Source: Simiduia sp. 21SJ11W-1
GTDB lineage: Bacteria; Pseudomonadota; Gammaproteobacteria; Pseudomonadales; Cellvibrionaceae
DNA length: 64,000 nt
NCBI RefSeq assembly: GCF_024138675.1
Contig: NZ_CP090959.1
Coordinates: 2,201,501 to 2,265,500 of the forward strand
Direction of reading: 5' to 3'
A model generated the notes under the pieces. The model was not told the origin of the DNA and searched no databases. It was given only the letters and a program-made list of their open reading frames with translations. The position numbers and the translations under genes are program-made. This document shows, piece after piece, positions 36,976-45,575 of the stretch (the first letter of the stretch is position 1; the number at the start of each line of letters is the position of its first letter).

Positions 36976-37060
36976 GAGAGAGATCCTGGGTACTGGCTTT
37001 GGCGCTGCGTGCACGGGGGAAAAAGCGCGATGGTAGCGGGATGCGGGCGGCTTGTCAGGG

Positions 37061-37384
37061 CTAATTGCCGGGCGACTTACAGACTAAGCGCGCACGCACC
37101 TCGGCTTGCTTGGCTTCAATGGCGGCATCTAAATCCAGCCCCAGCGCTTCACACAGGGCGAACAGGTACAACGCCACATCGGCTAGCTCACCGGCCACCC
37201 GGGCTTTGGCCTCGGGCCCTAGTGCGCGCGATTGCGCATCGCTTTGCCACTGGAATTCCCGATTCAGCTCGGCGGCTTCTTGCAACACAGCGGCGGCCAA
37301 ATTGCGGGGGCTGTGCAAAGGTTGCCAGTTATTTTCCTTGGCAATCGCGGTAAACTCGCGGTAATAGTTTTGATAATCCAGCAC
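37061..37384 (-). CDS. MazG-like nucleotide pyrophosphohydrolase
   Basis: 107 residues from a GTG at 37384 with AGGAG 7 nt upstream. The Mg2+-binding helix pair of all-alpha NTP-PPases is visible as EAAELNREFQW and GELADVALYLF. Small single-domain members (iMazG/DCTPP1-like) hydrolyse dCTP or modified nucleoside triphosphates to the monophosphate, cleaning the nucleotide pool. It is probably transcribed alone. Confidence 0.85.
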   Translation of the reverse strand: MLDYQNYYREFTAIAKENNWQPLHSPRNLAAAVLQEAAELNREFQWQSDAQSRALGPEAKARVAGELADVALYLFALCEALGLDLDAAIEAKQAEVRARLVCKSPGN

Positions 37385-37497
37385 AAGCGCTCCTTTTCAG
37401 GGGGTTTTTTACACAGTGTTTTACACGCAGCCTTATTTATAAAACGGGCGCTTCTGCACCTTACACCCTACACAACGCCACTAAAAAACAGCCCTGT

Positions 37498-37809
37498 ATG
37501 ACCAACAGTAACGCCCCGAACGCACAAGCCCAATCCAAGCTCTGGTTTGTGTACATTATTGAAACCAGCGACCAGCGTTTGTACACCGGCATTACCACCG
37601 ATGTGCAACGCAGGTTCGAGCAACACGCCATGGGTAGGGGCGCCAAGTTTTTCCGGGGCCGCAGGCCTGTTCGGGTGTGCTACCGGGAGTCACACCCGGA
37701 TCGCAGCAGTGCCTCAAAGCGCGAATGGCACATCAAGCAATTAAGCCGCCGGCAAAAGCAGCAGCTTATTGATCAGCCTGTACCTTCAATGCCGACATAC
37801 CCTGAGTAA
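37498..37809 (+). CDS. GIY-YIG domain protein (UPF0213)
   Basis: 103 residues. The GIY-YIG core is FVYIIETSDQRLYTGITTDVQRRFEQH, quoted here in two parts as FVYIIETSDQ and RLYTGITTD, with the catalytic Arg in VQRRFEQH and a downstream Glu in KREWHIKQLSR. UPF0213 proteins are small predicted nucleases of uncertain role. The 3' end overlaps the convergent DUF599 gene by 44 bp. Confidence 0.85.
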   Translation: MTNSNAPNAQAQSKLWFVYIIETSDQRLYTGITTDVQRRFEQHAMGRGAKFFRGRRPVRVCYRESHPDRSSASKREWHIKQLSRRQKQQLIDQPVPSMPTYPE

Positions 37810-38506
37810 TTTCTACCAATGTTTTAAGGGCTTTTGAGTGAAATTCACGGTGATAGAGCACAGCCACCACCAGCCACACCGCCAATAAAAATAACCAGGG
37901 GCTGATCAGCCAGGCCAAAAAAGACAGTGCAAAATAATAGCAACGCAAGCCCGCATTATAACTGTGGCCGGCCTGATCAATAATGCGTGCCGTATTAATG
38001 GCAAACACATCCCGCTCTGCCTGGCTTACCTGTTCGTCATGCAGCGGAAAGGCCCCCACCAACACCGCACAGAAGCCGAATTTCCGCATGGCCCAAGTAA
38101 AGCTGAAAAAGGCATAGGCGAAAATCACAAACAGCAGCATCAACTTGATTTCGGTTTCAACCGCCGTGGTGCCGGCGCTAAAGGGCAATTCGTTTAACAG
38201 GCTGTTGGCCTGGCTGGCACTGCCAAGCGCTGTCACAATACCGGCCATGACCAGCACGGTGATATTGGCAAAAAAACTGGCGTTGCGCTCAACACTTGCC
38301 AACAGCGAGGAATCGGTAATGCGGTTGTCGCGCCGGATAACCCGCTTCATCCAGAGAATACGAAAAGCATGCAGTTGTGAAGCAAGGCAGTGGGTTTTTT
38401 TAGCCCGGTAGTGGGCAAAACGCGCGTAGCTTACCCAACTGACCAGCAACCAGCTGCTACACAGCAACACCATGCCGTAGGTTTCTATCCACAAAGGTAC
38501 ATTCAC
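37766..38506 (-). CDS. DUF599 membrane protein
   Basis: 246 residues from a GTG at 38506 (GGAG 7 nt upstream; a TTG at 38521 is possible). It has four to five membrane segments, and the DUF599 blocks RDNRITDSSLLASVERNASFFA and a late GLRCYYFALSFLAWLISPWLF are present. The function of the family is unknown. A conserved NxxT/S-rich loop after TM1 may be cytoplasmic. It lies divergent from the M16 peptidase gene across 226 bp. Confidence 0.8.
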   Translation of the reverse strand: MNVPLWIETYGMVLLCSSWLLVSWVSYARFAHYRAKKTHCLASQLHAFRILWMKRVIRRDNRITDSSLLASVERNASFFANITVLVMAGIVTALGSASQANSLLNELPFSAGTTAVETEIKLMLLFVIFAYAFFSFTWAMRKFGFCAVLVGAFPLHDEQVSQAERDVFAINTARIIDQAGHSYNAGLRCYYFALSFLAWLISPWLFLLAVWLVVAVLYHREFHSKALKTLVEITQGMSALKVQADQ

Positions 38507-38732
38507 GCTTGAACTCCACAACAGTCATCCCAATGTAAGGTGTATGTGTGCCATAAGGCCTTTACACACACTGCCCTCACGCATTTTCCGGCACCAGGCT
38601 AGCTTAGCCCGGGCAGTGCGCCGAACCCGCACCCCTTGGCCGCCAGCTCAACTGGCCACAAAATGAGCAATTAGCGCCTCTGGCCACCGAGGTTTACAAT
38701 AAACCCACATTCAACAGGTAAAGCAGTTATCC

Positions 38733-41648
38733 ATGAGCGCCCATCCCGCATTCGAATTTATCCGTCGCCAGGCTGTCCCATCGCTGAACATTGAACTTCA
38801 GGAGTACCGGCACCGCAAGACCGGCGCCCAGCACATTCACATCAGCGCCGACAACAACGAAAACGTGTTTCTGGTGGCTCTGCGTACCGTGCCCACCGAC
38901 TCCCGCGGCGTGGCGCACATTCTGGAGCATACCGCGCTCTGTGGCTCGGAAAAATACCCTGTGCGCGACCCCTTCTTCATGATGATTCGCCGCAGCCTCA
39001 ATACCTTCATGAACGCCTTTACCAGTTCAGACTGGACGGCCTACCCCTTCGCCAGCCAAAACAAGAAGGATTTTAAGAATCTGCTGGATGTCTACCTGGA
39101 TGCCACCTTTTTCGCCCGGTTGGATCCGCTGGATTTTGCCCAGGAAGGCCACCGTGTTGAGTTCGAAAACCCGGAAGATACCGAGTCGCCACTGGTCTAC
39201 AAGGGCGTTGTATTCAATGAAATGAAAGGCGCCATGAGCTCTGTGCCCTCACAGCTTTGGCACACACTGTGCGAGCATTTGTTCACTGAAACCACCTACC
39301 ACTACAACAGTGGTGGCGAGCCCAAGCATATTCCCGAGCTTACCTACGAGCAGCTAGTGGATTTTTACAAGAGCCACTACCACCCCAGCAACGCCATTTT
39401 CATGACCTATGGCGATATTCCAGCCGAGGAGCACCAAGCGCAATTCGAGCAGCAGGCCCTGTCGCGCTTTGACGCACTTAACACCCAAATCGCCGTGGGC
39501 GATGAGCCACGCCTGAGCGCGCCCAAGCAGGCCACAGCCACCTACCCGCTGCCCGAAGACGAATCCCTGGAGGCCAAAACCCACATAGTACTAGGCTGGC
39601 TGTTGGGCAACAGCACCCAATTAGACGACGTACTAGAGGCGCAGCTGTTATCAAGCTTGCTGTTCGACAACAGCGCAAGCCCCCTGCAGCACCTGCTGGA
39701 AACCACACCCCTTGGCAAATCGCCCTCACCCATGTGCGGCCTGGATGACTCCCAAAAAGCGCTCACCTTTGTGTGTGGCATTGCCGGTAGCGAAGCCCAT
39801 CACGCTGATGCATTTGAACAACAAGTGCTGGGAGTATTCGAAAAACTGGCAACCGAAGGCCTGCCCAAAGATCAGCTGGAAGCAAGCCTGCACCAGCTCG
39901 AATTACAGCAGCGTGAAATTGGCGGCGATGGCTACCCCTATGGCCTGCAACTGATTTTGACCTCGCTCACCAGTGCCACCCACCGCGGCGATCCGATGAC
40001 GCTGCTAAACCTTGAGCCTGCCCTGGCGGCACTGCGCGAAAAAATACAAGTACCGGGCTATGTGCAATCGCTCGTTAAAAAGTGGCTGCTGGATAACACC
40101 CACCGCGTGCGCCTGGTCATGACGCCCGATCACAAACAAGCCGAGCGCGAAGCGGCCGAAGAGCGCGCACGTCTTGATGCCCTTAAAGCGCGTTTATCCG
40201 AGACAGAAAAGCAAAACATTGTGAACCAAACCCAAGCGCTGCTGGCGCGCCAATCACAGGAAGATGACCCTGGCACACTGCCCAAGGTTGGCCTGGAAGA
40301 CGTGCCCACCACCTTGCACTATGTGGCGGCCGAATCTGTGGATCACCAAGGTGCACCACTCACCCGCTACAGCGCCGGCACCAACGGCCTGGTTTACCAG
40401 CAAGCCGTTATTGAAATGCCGGCACTTACGCAAGAAGAGTTTGACCTGCTACCCATTTACACTTACTGCGTAACCGAACTGGGCGTGGGCGATAAAGACT
40501 ATATGGCCACCCAGCAGTGGCAATCGCAAGTGGTGGGCAGTTTAAGCATGTTTTCAAGCCTGCGCGCAGCACCCGATTCCGTTGAAGGCGTGAGCGGGTA
40601 TTTAACGCTTTCTGCCAAGGCGCTGGCCCGCAACCATGCAGGCGCCACAGAATTGATGCAGGCAACGCTGGATGACGTGCGCTTTGATGAAGCCAGCCGG
40701 GTGCGCGAACTGGTTGCGCAAATTCGCGCGCGGCGCGAACAAGCCGTTACCGGCCAAGGCCATTCACTGGCGATGGCTGCAGCCAGTGCCGGCCACTGCG
40801 CCTCGGCGGAAATCACCCATAAATTGTCGGGCCTTGAGCGCATAGTGTTTATCAAAGCGCTCGATGATTCGCTGAGTGAGGCAGCCGCACTGAACCGCTT
40901 GCTTGAAGGCTTGAAAGCGCTGCATGAAAAAGTAAAGCGTGCACCGCGCCAATTTTTGTTGGTGGCAGATGAGCCGCATTTGAACGAACTCACAAGCCAA
41001 TTGGCTAACTGGCGCGCGGCCACGCCTGTGGCCGAGCAGCAGCAAGGCTTTAGCTGGCCGCAAGTGAACAGCCAGGTTGCCGAAGCCTGGATTGCCAACA
41101 GCCAGGTAAACTTTTGCGCGCGCGCCTACCCCACGGTGCCAATGACGCACGCCGACGCACCGGCGCTGACGGTGCTCGCGGGTTACTTGCGCAATAACTT
41201 TTTACACCGTGCCATTCGCGAGCAAGGCGGCGCCTATGGTGGCGGCGCAAGCCAAGACAGCAATATTGCCTCTTTCCGGTTTTACTCATACCGCGACCCG
41301 CGCTTGTCTGAAACGCTGGCAGATTTTGATCAATCGCTCACCTGGCTTGCCGAACAAAAAGCCGACCCACGGCTGGTTGAAGAGGCCGTTCTGGGAGTGA
41401 TCAGCGCCATCGACAAACCCGGCTCACCGGCGGGCGAAGCCAAGCAAACCTTTCACGCGGAATTATTCGGGCGCACTAAAGCATTGCGCGAAGATTTCCG
41501 CGCACGGGTGCTGGATGTGACCTTTGAGGATTTGCAGCGCGTAGCGGCAACTTACCTCAAACCTGAACGCGCAAGCACCGCGGTGCTTTCCCATGCGGCC
41601 AAGAAAGACGAACTGAAAAACCTGGGCCTCGCACTCAAGAGCCTTTAA
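38733..41648 (+). CDS. M16C metallopeptidase (PreP-like)
   Basis: 971 residues, the length of presequence-protease-type M16C enzymes. The inverted zinc motif is HILEH (residues 62-66), with the distal Glu in VVFNEMKGAMS. Four M16 domains follow, joined by a long helical hinge (EREAAEERARLDALKARL) near residue 475, and the C-terminal half contains the R/Y pair in RAIREQGGAYGGGA. It has no signal peptide, so it acts in the cytoplasm on peptides up to about 65 residues. It is followed after 12 bp by a thioesterase gene, and the two are likely co-transcribed up to the terminator at 42074. Confidence 0.9.
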   Translation: MSAHPAFEFIRRQAVPSLNIELQEYRHRKTGAQHIHISADNNENVFLVALRTVPTDSRGVAHILEHTALCGSEKYPVRDPFFMMIRRSLNTFMNAFTSSDWTAYPFASQNKKDFKNLLDVYLDATFFARLDPLDFAQEGHRVEFENPEDTESPLVYKGVVFNEMKGAMSSVPSQLWHTLCEHLFTETTYHYNSGGEPKHIPELTYEQLVDFYKSHYHPSNAIFMTYGDIPAEEHQAQFEQQALSRFDALNTQIAVGDEPRLSAPKQATATYPLPEDESLEAKTHIVLGWLLGNSTQLDDVLEAQLLSSLLFDNSASPLQHLLETTPLGKSPSPMCGLDDSQKALTFVCGIAGSEAHHADAFEQQVLGVFEKLATEGLPKDQLEASLHQLELQQREIGGDGYPYGLQLILTSLTSATHRGDPMTLLNLEPALAALREKIQVPGYVQSLVKKWLLDNTHRVRLVMTPDHKQAEREAAEERARLDALKARLSETEKQNIVNQTQALLARQSQEDDPGTLPKVGLEDVPTTLHYVAAESVDHQGAPLTRYSAGTNGLVYQQAVIEMPALTQEEFDLLPIYTYCVTELGVGDKDYMATQQWQSQVVGSLSMFSSLRAAPDSVEGVSGYLTLSAKALARNHAGATELMQATLDDVRFDEASRVRELVAQIRARREQAVTGQGHSLAMAAASAGHCASAEITHKLSGLERIVFIKALDDSLSEAAALNRLLEGLKALHEKVKRAPRQFLLVADEPHLNELTSQLANWRAATPVAEQQQGFSWPQVNSQVAEAWIANSQVNFCARAYPTVPMTHADAPALTVLAGYLRNNFLHRAIREQGGAYGGGASQDSNIASFRFYSYRDPRLSETLADFDQSLTWLAEQKADPRLVEEAVLGVISAIDKPGSPAGEAKQTFHAELFGRTKALREDFRARVLDVTFEDLQRVAATYLKPERASTAVLSHAAKKDELKNLGLALKSL

Positions 41649-41660
41649 GAGAGTTAATTC

Positions 41661-42068
41661 ATGAGTAAAATTTTTGAAAAAACGCTCTCGCCCCGGTTTT
41701 CTGAAACCGATGCGCTGGGCCATGTGAGTAATACCACCCTGCCCGTGTGGTTTGAAGATGCGCGCCAGCCGGTATTTGAGCTGTTTACCCCCTCCCTGGA
41801 TGTACACAACTGGCCATTAATTCTGGCGCGTCTGGATGTGGATTTCACAGCCCAGATTTTTTATGGCAAAGAGGTGCTGATTAAAACCGGGCTATCAAGG
41901 CTGGGTAATAGCTCCCTGGAGGTGTATCAGGAGGCTTGGCAAAATAATCAGTTAGCGGCCAAAGGTCGCACCACCCTCGTACACTTTGACTACCAAACCC
42001 AAAAGGCCAAACCCATAGAGGGCGCCTTGCGCGACCAATTGGCGCAATACATTGTTGAAGCCAACTAA
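41661..42068 (+). CDS. Acyl-CoA thioesterase, 4HBT/YbgC hotdog family
   Basis: 135 residues. The hotdog signature is RFSETDALGHVSNTTLPVWFEDAR, quoted as RFSETDALGHVSN and VWFEDAR, with Asp as catalytic residue. A strand pair LDVDFTAQIFYGKEVLI follows. Such small thioesterases hydrolyse short- or medium-chain acyl-CoA. The 12-bp gap and the RBS GAGAG tie it to the M16 gene. A stable terminator follows 6 nt after the stop. Confidence 0.85.
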   Translation: MSKIFEKTLSPRFSETDALGHVSNTTLPVWFEDARQPVFELFTPSLDVHNWPLILARLDVDFTAQIFYGKEVLIKTGLSRLGNSSLEVYQEAWQNNQLAAKGRTTLVHFDYQTQKAKPIEGALRDQLAQYIVEAN

Positions 42069-42073
42069 TGTTT

Positions 42074-42106
42074 AAAGCACAGGGCAGCCGCGCTGCCCCG
42101 TGTTTT
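42074..42106 (+). terminator. Terminator after the thioesterase gene
   Basis: A 15-bp stem with loop CGC and one A-C mismatch (arms AAAGCACAGGGCAGC and GCTGCCCCGTGTTTT). The right arm ends in TTTT directly after the GC-rich part. Confidence 0.8.
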
Positions 42107-42170
42107 ACCGACATCTACTTTCTGCACGTCTAGTTGCAAATCTTTACCGCTAAGTGCCTTAACAATCACT

Positions 42171-43181
42171 TTACGGCTCGTTTACACGGCCCGGTACAAA
42201 TTGGCTATAAAGGCCATTGTTATCGTATGCAGCCACCTCAAATTCATAGCTACCAAACAAATCGCCAATGTATTTGTTGGTTTCATAACCGCCTTCCACC
42301 ACCACATAGGTGTAATCGGTAGCGCCCTCTTCACGATAACGCACCTCAAAGCCACCCAGCTCCGACATATCCAAATCCTCACCATTTTCGCGTTTGGTGG
42401 GCGTATTCCAGTTAACCGTTACCGGCCCAGACACAGATACGGGGCCTGCTGGTGTGGGCTCAGGTGTTGGTTCGGGTGTTGGTTCGGGTGTGGGCTCCGG
42501 TGTTGGTTCGGGCGTGGGCTCAGGCGTAGGCTCCGGTGTGGGCTCCGGTGTGGGCTCCGGTGTGGGCTCTGGTGTTGGCTCCGGTGTTGGTTCGGGAGTG
42601 GGCGCAGGTGTTGGCTCCGGTGTTGGTTCGGGCGTGGGCGCAGGTGTTGGCGCGGGCTCAGGCACAATCACCGGGCCCGGCGTGGGCTCGGGCGTGGGAG
42701 TAGGCGCTGGTGTGGGTGACGGTGCAGGCTCTGGTGGAATCACCGGGCTGGGCGTGGGTTCAGGCGTGGGCTCCGGTGCAGGCGTGGGTGTTGGTGTGGG
42801 TGTGGGTGTTGGTGTGGGTGATGCCGATGGCGAAGCCACGGGCTGCTCAATGGCAGACTTGCCCGATTCACCACCGCCACTGCCCCCGCCGCAGGCTGTA
42901 TTCATCATTGGCGATGCCAGCACCATCACCATGGCGGCCTTGCGCATTACCAGTTGCCAATTGAGGTTACGGCGCAGCTGCCAGCGGCTGACATGCCCCA
43001 GCTCTATTAGAATTTGACCCAGTGCATGGCGTTTTGGATCTGGGTTGATGCCCATTTGCACATCGCGTTCACGACGGGCGCGCTGCAGCGCTATGGCCTG
43101 CTTTAACTGGGCATGGGTAATAACGCCACGCTCTAGCAGCAAATCGCCAATACGTGCGCTCTTGGGGCCGGTAAATTGCAC
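42171..43181 (-). CDS. MshEN-like N-domain, lipoprotein-type segment, EPTP linker and Fn3-like domain
   Basis: 336 residues from a GTG at 43181 (AGAGGTGG upstream). Residues 10-33 ([20 protein letters not shown] continuing to Q33) fit the 24-residue c-di-GMP-binding MshEN motif. Residues 53-76 are a weaker second copy, as in T2SS/MshE N-domains. Then comes [20 protein letters not shown] (79-98), which looks like a lipoprotein signal in the middle of the chain. A Pro/Thr/Glu linker of about 130 residues follows, mostly EPTP units, and a C-terminal fibronectin-III-like domain (about 245-336, [17 protein letters not shown]). The combination is unusual. Translation could also begin at internal Met79 and give a surface lipoprotein, though I see no good RBS there. 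Confidence 0.75.
   Translation of the reverse strand: MQFTGPKSARIGDLLLERGVITHAQLKQAIALQRARRERDVQMGINPDPKRHALGQILIELGHVSRWQLRRNLNWQLVMRKAAMVMVLASPMMNTACGGGSGGGESGKSAIEQPVASPSASPTPTPTPTPTPTPAPEPTPEPTPSPVIPPEPAPSPTPAPTPTPEPTPGPVIVPEPAPTPAPTPEPTPEPTPAPTPEPTPEPTPEPTPEPTPEPTPEPTPEPTPEPTPEPTPEPTPEPTPEPTPAGPVSVSGPVTVNWNTPTKRENGEDLDMSELGGFEVRYREEGATDYTYVVVEGGYETNKYIGDLFGSYEFEVAAYDNNGLYSQFVPGRVNEP
42451..42660 (-). repeat. Coding 12-bp tandem repeat (EPTP units)
   Basis: About 17 imperfect 12-bp units (plus-strand sense GGYGTKGGYTCS) encode the EPTP linker of the gene at 42171-43181. Slippage would change the linker length in steps of four residues without shifting frame. Further PT dipeptide repeats lie at about 42780-42830. 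Confidence 0.85.
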
Positions 43182-43401
43182 TTCGCCACCTCTCTAACTC
43201 TGCAATATCTAGAGTCTAGAGGGTATGGGCTAGTTTTGGTGATCAGTTGTTTATTTGAAAAAGCCATGTATAGCGCAACTGGGTATAAGCAGAAAACCGC
43301 CATCACAGATCTTGCAAAATTATGCCAGAGCGCCCGGGCGACGCGCCTTGGCATCTTCACCAAATCGGTTACACTGCGCACCCAACGAAGGTGAACCCCC
43401 A

Positions 43402-44244
43402 ATGCTCAGCTACCGCCACGCCTACCACGCCGGCAACTTTGCCGACCTGCTCAAGCACATCACCCTTATTGCCATTGCCCAGCACCTGGGTAAAAAAGCT
43501 GGCGCCGTTCAATATATCGATACCCACGCCGGTGCGGGCTGCTACAACCTTACCGATGAAAAAGCCCTTAAAACCGGCGAATTTGCAGAGGGCATTGCCA
43601 AGCTGTGGGCGCTACCCCAGCTGCCGCCGCTATTGGCCGACTACCGGGCACAGGTGGCAACCCTAAACCCCAAGGGCAGCCTTACCCGCTACCCCGGCTC
43701 GCCCTGGTTTGCCGCTAATAACTTGCGCGAACAAGACACACTGGCCCTGTGCGAGCTGCACAACACAGACTTCCCCCTGCTAAAGGCGCAATTTAAAGGC
43801 GACAGGCGCGTACGCTGCTTTCACGCAGACGGCTACCAGCAAAGCCTGGCCATGGTGCCACCTGCCTCCAAACGGGGCCTGATAGTGATAGACCCTTCCT
43901 ACGAAGTAAAAACCGAGTACCAGAAGGTAGTTAACCACCTGCAGGCGCTGTATAAGCGTTTTGCCACTGGCATCTACGCCTTGTGGTACCCGGTGGTGGA
44001 TGCCGGGCGCCTGCAGCAGCTGGAGTACAACCTCAAGCAAACCGGCATCAAACGCATCCAGCTGTTTGAATTTGGCCTGCACCGCAACCACGAAATGCCC
44101 GGCATGCACGGTGCCGGCATGATTGTGATCAACCCGCCCTGGACACTAAAGCAACAACTGGGCGAGAACATTAACTGGCTGATCGAGCACGCCTATGCGG
44201 GCACCGGAGCCTATTGGCGCACTGTGGACATTGCCGGCGAATGA
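43402..44244 (+). CDS. rlmJ: 23S rRNA (adenine-2030-N6)-methyltransferase
   Basis: 280 residues from the ATG at 43402 (AAGG upstream). A longer in-frame start at 43255 would add a non-conserved extension. The family start LSYRHAYHAGNFADLLKH, the SAM region YIDTHAGAGCYNL and the catalytic DPSYE in IVIDPSYEVK (the D/N-PP-Y/F class) are present, as is a closing NPPWTL. It methylates A2030 in 23S rRNA as a monomer. The stop overlaps the next gene by 4 bp (ATGA). Confidence 0.93.
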   Translation: MLSYRHAYHAGNFADLLKHITLIAIAQHLGKKAGAVQYIDTHAGAGCYNLTDEKALKTGEFAEGIAKLWALPQLPPLLADYRAQVATLNPKGSLTRYPGSPWFAANNLREQDTLALCELHNTDFPLLKAQFKGDRRVRCFHADGYQQSLAMVPPASKRGLIVIDPSYEVKTEYQKVVNHLQALYKRFATGIYALWYPVVDAGRLQQLEYNLKQTGIKRIQLFEFGLHRNHEMPGMHGAGMIVINPPWTLKQQLGENINWLIEHAYAGTGAYWRTVDIAGE

Positions 44245-44888
44245 TCCGTTTTCACTACCAGCCACCCGCAGGCGTACCTGCAACCGTTTTTGAAGATGCC
44301 GAACTTTTAGTGGTTAACAAACCCAGCGGCTTGCTTTCAAACCCGGGCATCAGTGAACAAACCCACGATTGCGCCCTCTCGCGGCTGCAGGCTGAGCACG
44401 GCGAGCTATTTCTGGTGCACCGCCTCGATTGCGACACCTCAGGCCTGTTGGTGCTGGCCAAAACCAAGGCCGCAGAGCGCTGCCTGAAAATACAATGGCA
44501 ACAGCGCGAGGCCAAAAAGCGCTACCAGGCCCTGGTGTGGGGAGAGGTTGGCTGCGAGCACGGCCACATTCACACCCCCCTGGCACCCAACCCCGAACAG
44601 CGCCCGCTCTGGCGGCCAGACCCGGCGGGCAAAACTGCCCACACCGAATACCGGCGCTTAGCAGTGGCCAAAAACCAAACCCGGCTGGCGCTCTACCCGA
44701 CCACCGGGCGCACCCACCAGCTGCGCGTGCACCTGCTGAGTATTGGCCACCCCATACTGGGCGATACCTTTTACGGCACGCCGGCCGTTCAAAATGCTGC
44801 ACAGCGCTTGTGTTTACATGCAGACGAGCTGAGCTTTAGCCACCCCAGTGGCCACCCGCTGCAGCTTCATTGCCCGGCAGAATTCTAA
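44241..44888 (+). CDS. RluA-family pseudouridine synthase
   Basis: 215 residues from the ATG at 44241. Motif I with the catalytic Asp is LVHRLDCDTSGLLVLA. Motif II includes KKRYQALVWG, and motif III GRTHQLRVHLLSIGHPILGD. It lacks the N-terminal S4 domain of RluC/RluD, so it is most like E. coli RluA (23S U746 and tRNA U32) or RluA-like TruC. The gene overlaps rlmJ by 4 bp, giving an RNA-modification pair that is probably translationally coupled. Confidence 0.88.
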   Translation: MIRFHYQPPAGVPATVFEDAELLVVNKPSGLLSNPGISEQTHDCALSRLQAEHGELFLVHRLDCDTSGLLVLAKTKAAERCLKIQWQQREAKKRYQALVWGEVGCEHGHIHTPLAPNPEQRPLWRPDPAGKTAHTEYRRLAVAKNQTRLALYPTTGRTHQLRVHLLSIGHPILGDTFYGTPAVQNAAQRLCLHADELSFSHPSGHPLQLHCPAEF

Positions 44889-44899
44889 AAATCAAGATA

Positions 44900-44915
44900 C
44901 TGTTTATTTATACAG
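44900..44915 (+). promoter_or_regulatory. LexA (SOS) box upstream of yebG
   Basis: CTGTTTATTTATACAG is a perfect CTGT-N8-ACAG LexA half-site pair with an AT-only centre, 50 nt before the yebG ATG. It closely matches the gammaproteobacterial SOS consensus, so LexA repression of yebG is expected. Confidence 0.88.
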
Positions 44916-44964
44916 ATAAATACAGTAAAGTGGCCCCACCATTCACCATGGAGATAAAAAAGAC

Positions 44965-45258
44965 ATGGCCATTGAAGTTGTGTACCGCGTATTAAAACGC
45001 AACGGCGAACAAGCAGGAGAGTATATGGATAAGAAACTGGCAGACGCACATGACCAGCGACTCGACTGCGTATACACCATCGTGGATTTGATCAGCGAAG
45101 AAGACACAGGCTTAACAGAAGCCGCCATAGAAGCCATTGCCGAGCGCTTGATTGATAACCGCCAGGACCTTATGGCCGCGCTCAAAAAAGTGAAAGACCT
45201 GCCACAATCGGAACCGGAAGCCGAGAACAATGTGGCAAGCCTAGCGCAAGTAGGCTAA
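44965..45258 (+). CDS. yebG: YebG-family DNA-damage-inducible protein
   Basis: 97 residues. The N-terminal MAIEVVYRVLKRNGE and the ADAHDQRLDCVYTIVDLI block match YebG. The E. coli homologue is LexA-regulated, and here a perfect SOS box lies at 44900-44915. The biochemical role is unknown. A helical acidic/basic fold with an acidic C-terminus is visible. Its terminator is interrupted by a mobile element (45282-45557). Confidence 0.9.
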   Translation: MAIEVVYRVLKRNGEQAGEYMDKKLADAHDQRLDCVYTIVDLISEEDTGLTEAAIEAIAERLIDNRQDLMAALKKVKDLPQSEPEAENNVASLAQVG

Positions 45259-45264
45259 CGGCCC

Positions 45265-45575
45265 AAAGAGGCGCCCAAGGCCACTGCTATTCTACAAACC
45301 TACAGGCATGGAATTTGGGGCAGTGCTTGTGACCGTCACCCGCATGGGTTTAAGTGCCCGCCGGCAAAGCAAGGCTTCGCCGACGGGCACTTAAACGCTT
45401 TTGCAAACTAGATTTGTAAATCAGGCCTCGAAAGGTATTTACGTGGCGCCACAAACTTCGTCCCGCATTTCATGTCCAGACAACGCGTAGACTCCCTGCA
45501 ATATTGGCAGCTTTAACGTCTGGCTTCCAAGGAGAATTACACTATGGGACAGCAATAACCCCCGGTGCCTCTTTT
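45265..45575 (+). terminator. yebG terminator split by an inserted element
   Basis: The left arm AAAGAGGCGCC (45265-45275) and right arm GGTGCCTCTTT (45564-45574, then T, AAC, TTTTG) lie 6 nt after the yebG stop. They pair over 11 bp with one G-U. They are separated by the element 45282-45557 with its flanks. Removing the element and the right flank restores AAAGAGGCGCC, loop CAA, GGCGCCTCTTT, a perfect rho-independent terminator. Confidence 0.78.
45282..45557 (+). mobile_element. MITE-like element, copy B (276 bp, in yebG terminator loop)
   Basis: It aligns with copy A over its first 89 (45282-45370) and last 123 bases (45435-45557) without gaps at about 78% identity by my count. It lacks 92 bp of A's middle. 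Its ends have decayed (8 of 13 TIR positions still complementary), and the 9-bp flanks GCCCAAGGC and ACCCCCGGT agree at 5 of 9 positions, so this is an older insertion. Inside is a perfect 13-bp hairpin GTTTAAGTGCCCG/CGGGCACTTAAAC (45348-45360, 45384-45396). No coding sequence. From 45576 to the next gene at 45848 I see nothing beyond a likely RBS. Confidence 0.82.

Noticed and set aside
42451-42660. CRISPR-like array
   Set aside because: Units are 12 bp, tandem without spacers, and keep a coding frame.
42394-43017. Long plus-strand reading frame of Gly-Ser-Val repeats
   Set aside because: It is the antisense of the EPTP-coding repeat of the gene at 42171-43181 and has no RBS or domain.
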